Origin: Euryarchaeota archaeon UBA13
GTDB taxonomy: Archaea > Thermoplasmatota > Poseidoniia > Poseidoniales > Poseidoniaceae
Reading direction: 5' to 3'
Length of the DNA: 6,051 nucleotides
Assembly: GCA_002495945.1 (NCBI GenBank)
Contig: DAHU01000009.1
Location: forward strand, 1,862-7,912
The notes under the pieces are model-generated. The model worked only from the letters and a program-made list of their open reading frames with translations, searched no databases and had not been told where the DNA came from. Shown piece by piece: positions 1 through 5,410 of this stretch (the first letter of the stretch is position 1; every line of letters begins with the position of its first letter). Both the position numbers and the translations under genes were made by a program.

Positions 1-589
1 CTTCCCCTCACCTGAAACAAGCAGCCCTGGCCGAGCTTTCATGACTGCGACGACTGACTACTTTGCCAATGACGAGGATTCAACTACCGATTGGACTGAT
101 TGGTGGGCAGCAATGTCAGCAAACGATGTAATCATTACGAGCGGTTGGAGTGAGGCATATGAAACACATTACACTGGAGGATATGGTGAGTGGACAGATG
201 GATATGTTGGAGATGCTCACGTTGTTGTATCTTATTGTCACTCGCCAGGTGTTGAAGCATGGTATTCTGGCAACTGGACAAAATCTGCTGCACTCGACCT
301 ACCTAAAGCCTCCTTCCATCAGGTAGAATATGCTGCTGCCGTGCAAGGCGGTAACCTAGGTGCTGCATCTGCATTTATTGAATATCTGCTATCCCAAGAT
401 GTGAATAACAACATGCCAACTGAGAACTTCATGTATCCTGTCCTTGAGGGAAGTGACTTACCAGAAGATGATGGATATAGATACCACTCAGTAATTCCAG
501 AGCAACCTGCTGATGTGTCCGCTAAAGATATTTCAGACAACATGGAATCATGGTTACAAGATTGGAATAAGGCCATGGTTGATGCTTGA
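1..589 (+). CDS. thiB: Thiamine ABC transporter substrate-binding protein (ThiB/TbpA), C-terminal part
   Basis: Extracytoplasmic binding protein that captures thiamine or its phosphates and delivers them to the permease encoded next. The reading frame is already open at base 2 with TSSPGRAF, so the 5' end, including any signal peptide, lies outside the window; the ATG at 41 is internal. About 195 residues remain, against about 327 for E. coli TbpA. Landmarks shared with TbpA in the same order are TSSPG, GWSEAY (128-160), a VVVSY..SP segment (221-250), a QVE.AA segment, PTENFMYPV (416-442; PTGNWMYPV in TbpA) and a C-terminal SWLQDW-type helix. Compared with TbpA there is an extra Tyr/Trp/Gly-rich stretch of about 11 residues after GWSEAY, and two ligand-pocket aromatics appear substituted. 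The frame ends at TGA 587-589, overlapping the permease gene. Family assignment is strong; the exact vitamer bound is not shown by sequence. Confidence 0.88.
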   Translation, partial: FPSPETSSPGRAFMTATTDYFANDEDSTTDWTDWWAAMSANDVIITSGWSEAYETHYTGGYGEWTDGYVGDAHVVVSYCHSPGVEAWYSGNWTKSAALDLPKASFHQVEYAAAVQGGNLGAASAFIEYLLSQDVNNNMPTENFMYPVLEGSDLPEDDGYRYHSVIPEQPADVSAKDISDNMESWLQDWNKAMVDA

Positions 590-2243
590 TATGTTGAAAA
601 AAGCAGCAAATGCTTCAGCGGTTGCTGCATACCTAATATTGATAGTAGTGCCATTGTGGCTTGCTCTTGACAGATTGATTTGGGTTTCTGGATTTGATGT
701 AGGAAATTGGTTCAACTCACTAAACGAGAATTATGTATCTCAAGATGTTGTTGCTTTTACAGTCAAACAAGCTATTTTGTCAACAATAACGACATTATCA
801 ATTGGTATACCGATAGCTTGGCAATTGGGAAGGTATAAGTGGCCATTACAGTCGTTGATTAAGTCAATACTAACTATGCCATTTGTGATGCCATCAATCG
901 TTGCAGCAATTGGTTTTCTTAACCTTATGGATATACTTGATTTGAGGGGGAATAGTGACACATGGTTTACAATCTTGATTATTGCACATGCCTGGTTCAA
1001 TTTGTCCCTAGTTATCAGATTCTGTGAGCCAGTCCTCTCAACCCTTGATCCCAGACTTGAAGAACAGATTAGACTACTCCCAAGTGGTAAAACTCTAATG
1101 GGTAGAGTGAGACATTTTTGGGGTCCTATAATGGCACCTTCGATAATAGCTGCCGCATGTATGACATTTGTCTTCTCATTCACATCATTTGCTCTTGTCA
1201 AATTGATTACACTGGGAGAAAACACCATCGAGAGCATGATGGCTAGCATCGGATCTTCGGCAGGTATTGAAGGTTACAGAATTTCAACCAACGAGATAAT
1301 ACTTGGAGGGTCGATAATTCAATTCAGTGTTCTGCTAACCTCACTATGGTTAATGTCTTGGTTAGCGCAAAAAAGGCAGTCACTATTACCAAAAGCATCA
1401 GAAAAAGTCGTCAAAACTCACAATCCATATGGATGGGTAGTTGTCGGTCCAGCGATTCTTTTTTCACTCTCTCCATTGATTGCAGTAATCTTGAAATCGT
1501 TAAGAATACAAGAACGTAAGAAAGATATTGCAGTAGAATACTGGAGTTTTGATGGTTGGAGATATGCCTTCAAAGAAACATCTAGCCTTACATCGGGGTG
1601 GGAAGCATTAACAAATTCTCTATCTTATGCATTCATCACACTCGCAATCGCATTACCGCTCGGATGGCTTTTAGCTCAGACTATTAAGGATCTAGAGAAA
1701 AAATCACCCACCCTTGCAAGAATAGTCGATGTGGCGACAATGCTCCCATTTGCTGTCTCAAGCGTAATGATTGGACTGGGTGTAACGATTGGAATGATTA
1801 AAATCAATCCACAATTTTTCTACGATTTCTGGTTTACACCGGTTTTAGCCCATGTAATGATAACTACCCCATTCGTTGTTAGAATTATACTACCTGCATT
1901 GAGATCTATTGAACCTGCATATGACGAATGCGGCATGGTACTAGGGATGTCACCGATAAAGAGACTTTTTTACCTCAAAATCCCTATTCTTTCAGGTTCG
2001 ATTATAATTGCGGCGACTTTTACAATCGCAATGTCGATGGGAGAATTTGGAGCCTCATGGGTGGTAACTAGAAACTCCGAGTGGACTACACTCCCTATTA
2101 TGATTGACTCTGTTCGGGATCCATACAACCCTGTCACAAATACAGCATCGAACGCAGTAGCTGCTGTCTTAATGCTTATATCGATAATTCTATTCACATG
2201 GGCTGAAAAATTCAGACCAAAAAGAGATGGAGGTATGTTTTGA
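582..2243 (+). CDS. thiP: Thiamine ABC transporter permease, fused two-domain (ThiP)
   Basis: Integral membrane channel of the thiamine importer, 553 aa from ATG 582; E. coli ThiP is about the same length. It contains two tandem binding-protein-dependent permease domains in one chain, with about 12 predicted hydrophobic helices (roughly residues 13-34, 57-80, 93-116, 128-147, 185-212, 239-261, 284-306, 343-367, 382-405, 417-438, 469-490, 522-541). Each half has the cytoplasmic EAA coupling loop that contacts the ATPase: residues 160-182 (EEQIRLLPSG, diverged but keeping the key Gly) and 447-468 (YDECGMVLGMSP, canonical). ThiP-like signatures include a FTSFALV.LITLG segment in the first half and MGEFGASWVV with TTLP in the second. 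I chose ATG 582 because AAGG at 569-572 sits 9 nt upstream; ATG 591 (three residues shorter) is possible, and a frame open from 513 is only overlap with thiB. The gene overlaps thiB by 8 nt and thiQ by 1 nt. Iron-type fused permeases are the main alternative, but the thiB neighbour argues against them. Confidence 0.9.
   Translation: MLDMLKKAANASAVAAYLILIVVPLWLALDRLIWVSGFDVGNWFNSLNENYVSQDVVAFTVKQAILSTITTLSIGIPIAWQLGRYKWPLQSLIKSILTMPFVMPSIVAAIGFLNLMDILDLRGNSDTWFTILIIAHAWFNLSLVIRFCEPVLSTLDPRLEEQIRLLPSGKTLMGRVRHFWGPIMAPSIIAAACMTFVFSFTSFALVKLITLGENTIESMMASIGSSAGIEGYRISTNEIILGGSIIQFSVLLTSLWLMSWLAQKRQSLLPKASEKVVKTHNPYGWVVVGPAILFSLSPLIAVILKSLRIQERKKDIAVEYWSFDGWRYAFKETSSLTSGWEALTNSLSYAFITLAIALPLGWLLAQTIKDLEKKSPTLARIVDVATMLPFAVSSVMIGLGVTIGMIKINPQFFYDFWFTPVLAHVMITTPFVVRIILPALRSIEPAYDECGMVLGMSPIKRLFYLKIPILSGSIIIAATFTIAMSMGEFGASWVVTRNSEWTTLPIMIDSVRDPYNPVTNTASNAVAAVLMLISIILFTWAEKFRPKRDGGMF
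2229..2234 (+). promoter_or_regulatory. Shine-Dalgarno for thiQ inside the end of thiP
   Basis: GGAGGT lies within the last codons of the permease gene and ends 8 nt before ATG 2243. It is the best ribosome-binding site in the window. It decides between ATG 2243 and the TTG at 2240 in the same frame as the start of the ATPase, favouring ATG. Confidence 0.75.
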
Positions 2244-2830
2244 TGTTACGTTGCGTAAATTTGACAAAGTCCTTTGACAAAATGTTGTTTTCAGAATTTA
2301 ATTTAGACTTAGAGCCAGGAGAAATAGTCGCAATTACCGGTCCAAGTGGAAGTGGTAAGACTACGCTACTGAGATGTATATGTGGATTAGAAAGGCTAGA
2401 CTCTGGCAGTATTTTTTTGAATTCCGTAAACATCACAGAATTAAAGCCAGAAATGCGAGGAGTAGGACTTATTTTTCAAAAACCTGTGCTTTATCCACAT
2501 TTATCAGTCGAGGGAAATTTGAAACTCGGTTCAAAAAAAGGAGATTTTTCAAACGCTCTAAATGAGGTTGGCTTGCCCAATTTTAACAAGCGAAGAATAG
2601 AAACACTATCTGGAGGAGAAGGTCAAAGAGTTGCTTTAGCAAGGGCCCTATTAGCTAAACCTGCGGTCTTACTACTGGACGAACCTTTCAGCTCAATAGA
2701 CGATGAATTGTCAGACCGATTAGTAAAAGACGTGAAAAAATTGCTAAAGGATAGAGAATGTCCAGCAATCTTGGTGACTCATAATAAGAAAATAGCTCAA
2801 AATTTCGCTGATAGAGTAATTTCATTGTGA
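2243..2830 (+). CDS. thiQ: Thiamine ABC transporter ATP-binding protein (ThiQ), minimal form
   Basis: Cytoplasmic ATPase that powers the ThiP channel, 195 aa. All nucleotide-binding motifs are present: Walker A GPSGSGKT (33-40), Q-loop Gln79 in IFQKPVLYPHLSV, ABC signature LSGGEGQR (122-129), Walker B VLLLDEP (142-148) with catalytic Glu147, D-loop SSID (150-153) and the switch His180 in LVTH. It stops directly after the strand RVISL, so it lacks the roughly 35 extra C-terminal residues of E. coli ThiQ (about 232 aa); the catalytic core is nevertheless complete. The start overlaps the permease stop in a TGATG arrangement, preceded by a strong GGAGGT site. The name thiQ rests mainly on operon context, since ABC ATPases of this class are hard to tell apart by sequence alone. 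Confidence 0.88.
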   Translation: MLRCVNLTKSFDKMLFSEFNLDLEPGEIVAITGPSGSGKTTLLRCICGLERLDSGSIFLNSVNITELKPEMRGVGLIFQKPVLYPHLSVEGNLKLGSKKGDFSNALNEVGLPNFNKRRIETLSGGEGQRVALARALLAKPAVLLLDEPFSSIDDELSDRLVKDVKKLLKDRECPAILVTHNKKIAQNFADRVISL

Positions 2831-2873
2831 TTATTCCGTTACCATGATATGCTAGTGTGTTCCATATACAAAT

Positions 2874-2878
2874 AGGGA
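2874..2878 (+). promoter_or_regulatory. Possible ribosome-binding site for the small helical protein gene
   Basis: AGGGA lies 5 nt before ATG 2884. It supports that ATG over the in-frame GTG at 2857, which would add nine residues and translate through this purine stretch. Confidence 0.4.
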
Positions 2879-2883
2879 AGACA

Positions 2884-3420
2884 ATGGTTGCGGTTCCTCT
2901 TGACGTTGTACCTTACATTCGCGGTGTGCAGTTGGTGTTAATTGGCTACAATGGTTATACCAAGGGATCAAGATTTGAGACTGACAAAATGGTTAGAGAT
3001 GAAATTACACGTGCTGTGGGTAGAGTACGCAACCACATGCAAAATATCTTCGATATACAATTTAGGGAAAACCAGATGACAATAGCCAGAGCTGCAAAAC
3101 AGTGTATGGAGGAGTGCGATTATTTGATCGAAGACGTGAAAAAAGCAGTATCAGGTATGGAACATGCATTCCTATCAGGGCAGCGTTCCCCGTCCAATCG
3201 AGACCTGAAGAAATTGATAAAGCACGATCATGAAGTTATCGACATGGTGACTAAGGCTGTCAACATAGCGAATAGTGCTGAAAATTCACTGGCGACAGGG
3301 CAGGACAACCCTCAACAACTAATTTTACAAACCACTCAGATGGTTACAAGTTCAAAAGGATTCTTCGGAGCAAGAGCGAATGTTCTCGCAGGATTAAGAC
3401 AAAAAAAAGTGAAAAAGTGA
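2884..3420 (+). CDS. Conserved-looking small helical protein of unknown function, partner of SPFH protein
   Basis: I do not recognise this 178-aa protein. It has no signal peptide, no convincing membrane segment and no catalytic motif that I can see. After an apolar N-terminal 25 residues (MVAVPLDVVPYIRGVQ) the rest reads as amphipathic helices rich in Lys, Arg, Asp and Glu, ending in a basic tail RQKKVKK. A motif of the form [DE]-x-[IV]-x-[KR]-A-V occurs three times (residues 39-45, 83-89, 120-126). The last two copies are each followed by a similar LSGQ/ATGQ turn (97-100, 137-140), suggesting degenerate helical repeats of about 37-44 residues. The gene begins 53 nt after thiQ and ends 4 nt before the SPFH gene, so it is most likely co-translated with the latter. 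An in-frame GTG at 2857 is an alternative start. A PspA- or ESCRT-III-like helical scaffold is a guess from the SPFH context only. Confidence 0.75.
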   Translation: MVAVPLDVVPYIRGVQLVLIGYNGYTKGSRFETDKMVRDEITRAVGRVRNHMQNIFDIQFRENQMTIARAAKQCMEECDYLIEDVKKAVSGMEHAFLSGQRSPSNRDLKKLIKHDHEVIDMVTKAVNIANSAENSLATGQDNPQQLILQTTQMVTSSKGFFGARANVLAGLRQKKVKK

Positions 3421-3424
3421 TATT

Positions 3425-4552
3425 ATGGCAAATTACAGATGGAGAGATAGCCCAGATATAGTGGCTAGGTTGGTCAATGCAGATAAAATACAGACTGTTT
3501 CAACTCAGCAAGTTCTACTAAAACCGAACGAGGCATGTGCCTTAATTGTAGATGGACGGATAGGCGACATCCTGACTGAAACGCTTCTGAAGAGTATGGC
3601 AGGCGGTTTCTCAAGATGGTTAGGTGATAAGATGGGAGTAACTGCAAGCGATAGGAGACTATTGTTCGCAATGACTGGCCCTATGGATTACTGGATTCCT
3701 TTTGAGGGACAGATTACCAGTGGTGAGAAAGTAACAGGATACGCTAATCTTCGACTAAGAATGGAACTGGACAATGTGCCTAAATTGTTGAATTATTTTG
3801 CGAACAACACACCGATAATGACCCGAGATACCGTGATTAGAATTCTTTCTGATGAAGTAAAAGCTCGTGTTGTTGCCCCAAGTCTATCCACTTGCCAAGA
3901 TTATGCAGGTCTAAGATCTGGAGAATTCTTAGAACGATTCGAGATGAATGCTGAAATTGGAATGAGGAATTTGTTGTCAAACCTAGGATTTACCCTAGTC
4001 AAAGCTTTCCCAATAACGAACCCAACAGATATGGAACTAGTCCAAAAACACAGAGCTGCTGTCGAAGCACAAACCGCTGGCAATCAAGCTAACACTGAAG
4101 CAGAATTAGCACGTTATGCACAAACTGAGGCTTTGACTCTTGCAAGAATTGAGATGGAAACTAAAGTTGCTAGAGCAAGGGCACAAGGAAAGGTAACTGT
4201 TGAATTAGAATCCGATCTAAAAGAATTAAGAGCACAGGAAGCGAAATGGAATGCAGAGCTAAATTATGAGCGAGGAAAAATGGAAATTCGCTCAGATGAA
4301 GCAGATGCAAAGACAAAACGAGCGATGGACATGTTCGAACAAGTTCAAGAGCGTAAAGCAGCGAGAATTGCTAAGCAACAAGAATTCCAAAATCAAAGAA
4401 TGGAGAATCAAAATCAATTCCAAAAAGAGATGATGGAACTGGCGGCTCAGCACGGCGCATTATCTCCCGAAGTAATTCAGGAATTACTGAAGCAACAGAC
4501 TGCTCAAAAGGCAATTGACGGATCTGGTGAAGAAACTCAAACTGACCAGTGA
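3425..4552 (+). CDS. Soluble SPFH/band-7 domain protein with C-terminal coiled coil
   Basis: A 375-aa protein of the SPFH (stomatin/prohibitin/flotillin/HflK) superfamily. These proteins oligomerise on membranes and organise lipid or protein domains. Residues about 20-205 carry the fold: an opening segment with VSTQQVLLKPNE (25-36) and ALIVDGRIGDIL (39-50), a central strand region with GYANLRLRMELDN (105-117), and a helix-strand close ending FTLVKAFPITNPT (189-201). Residues about 203-340 form a long Ala/Glu/Lys/Gln-rich coiled coil. The tail holds a short helix after LSPE (347-350) and an acidic polar end. Unlike stomatin or flotillin it has no N-terminal membrane helix; it resembles the soluble branch typified by Bacillus YdjI, but without a C-terminal zinc ribbon (only Cys38 and Cys157 are present). 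The start ATG follows the preceding stop by 4 nt, and AGTGAT at 3416-3421 overlaps that stop as a plausible ribosome-binding site. Superfamily assignment is fairly secure; cellular role unknown. Confidence 0.82.
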   Translation: MANYRWRDSPDIVARLVNADKIQTVSTQQVLLKPNEACALIVDGRIGDILTETLLKSMAGGFSRWLGDKMGVTASDRRLLFAMTGPMDYWIPFEGQITSGEKVTGYANLRLRMELDNVPKLLNYFANNTPIMTRDTVIRILSDEVKARVVAPSLSTCQDYAGLRSGEFLERFEMNAEIGMRNLLSNLGFTLVKAFPITNPTDMELVQKHRAAVEAQTAGNQANTEAELARYAQTEALTLARIEMETKVARARAQGKVTVELESDLKELRAQEAKWNAELNYERGKMEIRSDEADAKTKRAMDMFEQVQERKAARIAKQQEFQNQRMENQNQFQKEMMELAAQHGALSPEVIQELLKQQTAQKAIDGSGEETQTDQ

Positions 4553-4561
4553 ATTGTGTAG

Positions 4562-4575
4562 GATTCCTTGGAATC
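4562..4575. repeat. Perfect 14-bp palindrome GATTCCTTGGAATC
   Basis: Two 6-base arms, GATTCC and GGAATC, separated by TT, lie 10 nt after the SPFH stop and about 75 nt before the PAP2 start. The 2-nt spacer is too short for a good hairpin, so a dimeric protein-binding site is more likely than a terminator. A further GATTCC half-site occurs at 4616-4621. Confidence 0.4.
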
Positions 4576-4595
4576 ACCCAGCATAACAACTGTGC

Positions 4596-4605
4596 ATTTG
4601 CAAAT
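4596..4605. repeat. Perfect 10-bp palindrome ATTTGCAAAT
   Basis: A self-complementary decamer that partly overlaps the TATA-like element upstream of the PAP2 gene. Its centre is 32 bp from the centre of the palindrome at 4562-4575, close to three helical turns, so both would face the same side of the DNA. In AT-rich DNA a 10-bp palindrome can arise by chance. Confidence 0.35.
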
Positions 4606-4612
4606 AAATTTA
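4601..4612 (+). promoter_or_regulatory. Candidate archaeal TATA element for the PAP2 gene
   Basis: CAAATAAATTTA is the most TATA-like stretch in the 97-nt gap between the SPFH and PAP2 genes. If it is used, transcription would start roughly 25 nt downstream, near 4630, leaving a leader of about 20 nt before ATG 4650. This assumes an archaeal host. Promoter prediction by eye in AT-rich DNA is weak evidence. Confidence 0.35.
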
Positions 4613-4649
4613 GCCGATTCCATGAATAATAAGATGCCATAGGACTGTT

Positions 4650-5378
4650 ATGTTCAAGCGTCCATGGAGTCTTTGGAAACCTCTGTGGCGCAATAAAGAT
4701 AATTCTAGGATTTTCATTTACTCGATGATGCTTGCTATTGTTGCAATGGCCATTCCATACTCTATAATCAATCACATAATGGGAGAAATCGACAGGTCGG
4801 TATTCGATCCAATATCACCTGTTGATTCTTGGGTTCCATTTATTGCGTGGACTTCTATGATTTATGTTACATTGTATCTCTATTATCCAGTTACTTGTCA
4901 TTATGGAATAAAAAACAATGACAGAATCAGGGAAATGTTCGCATTTAACCAAGTTATGTTTTCGATTACTTGGTTGGTGTATGTTCTTTTCATAATATTT
5001 CCAACGGAGATACACATTAGGGATGAAATCCCTCTTGATGTCAGGTCAGGTGAAGGATTTTGGGGATTTTGGATTGGAGATTTTATGCATGAGGTGGATA
5101 AACCTTACAATGCTTGGCCAAGTCTTCACATTGTTCAATCACTAATGATGGTATTACTTTTGAGACATTGGAAGGTGTTTGATAAAACGGGGGAGTTTAT
5201 TGTTTGGCTTTCTTGGTCACTTCTTTGTATTTCAGTAATGACAACAAAACAGCATTTCTTCTTTGATGTTGTAACAGGGGTTGTAGTAGCCGTATTTTCA
5301 TGGTATTACCTGTGCATACCACTAATGAAGAAATCAAAGTCTCAAGAGTGGAAAGATTACTTTCCCGAGGATCAGTGA
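4650..5378 (+). CDS. PAP2-superfamily membrane protein (lipid phosphatase / inositolphosphotransferase-like)
   Basis: A 242-aa polytopic membrane protein with about six hydrophobic helices (roughly residues 20-40, 62-82, 99-118, 157-173, 183-198, 205-224). The catalytic signature is split as in PAP2 enzymes: NAWPSLHI (154-161), giving Ser158 and the acid His160, and SVMTTKQHFFFD (195-206), giving the nucleophile His202 and its charge-relay Asp206. The VDKPYN-PSLH and TKQH...D wording resembles the PAP2_3 group that includes Aur1-type inositol phosphorylceramide synthases. The classical first motif KxxxxxxRP is not found, and the Arg of SRxxxxxHxxxD is Val196. The expected chemistry is transfer or hydrolysis of a phosphoester on a membrane lipid or isoprenoid phosphate; the substrate cannot be read from sequence. 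The start at ATG 4650 has only a weak TAGGA (4640-4644) upstream. An ATG at 4622 closes after six codons. The gene probably has its own promoter. Confidence 0.8.
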   Translation: MFKRPWSLWKPLWRNKDNSRIFIYSMMLAIVAMAIPYSIINHIMGEIDRSVFDPISPVDSWVPFIAWTSMIYVTLYLYYPVTCHYGIKNNDRIREMFAFNQVMFSITWLVYVLFIIFPTEIHIRDEIPLDVRSGEGFWGFWIGDFMHEVDKPYNAWPSLHIVQSLMMVLLLRHWKVFDKTGEFIVWLSWSLLCISVMTTKQHFFFDVVTGVVVAVFSWYYLCIPLMKKSKSQEWKDYFPEDQ

Positions 5379-5410
5379 TTACATTTTATCAAAAGATGAT
5401 AAGGTAATCA
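5376..5410. terminator. Hairpin between convergent genes, stop codons in both arms
   Basis: TGATTAC (5376-5382) is perfectly complementary to GTAATCA (5404-5410), and inside it TTATC (5386-5390) pairs with GATAA (5398-5402) around the loop AAAAGAT, with a small bulge at 5383-5384. The outer left arm contains the PAP2 stop TGA and the outer right arm contains the stop of the minus-strand gene. The position fits a shared bidirectional terminator or mRNA 3'-end stabiliser. There is no strong T-run on either strand, so termination activity is an inference. Confidence 0.5.

Noticed and set aside
740..1249. A 169-codon minus-strand open frame within thiP.
   Set aside because: It lies entirely antisense to conserved permease sequence and its translation has no recognisable motifs.
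2831..2883. Possible separate promoter (ATGATAT or CATATACAA) before the helical-protein gene.
   Set aside because: Neither element sits at a convincing distance from ATG 2884, and the 53-nt gap is short enough for read-through from thiQ. Not supportable by eye.
3401..3430. An A8 run (3401-3408) and GAAAAAG just before the stop of the helical-protein gene could allow ribosomal frameshifting into the SPFH gene.
   Set aside because: The SPFH frame is +1 relative to the upstream gene, whereas such runs favour -1 slippage. The -1 frame runs into TAG after about 14 codons. Plain stop-then-start coupling explains the layout.
4562..4575. Reading GATTCCTTGGAATC as a terminator for the SPFH gene.
   Set aside because: The 2-nt spacer forces opening of the stem and no T-run follows it, so a protein-binding site is the better reading.
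4371..4775. A 134-codon open frame on the minus strand spanning the SPFH end, the intergenic region and the PAP2 start.
   Set aside because: It overlaps two well-supported genes, lacks recognisable domain features, and would run through the candidate promoter region. It is a shadow frame.
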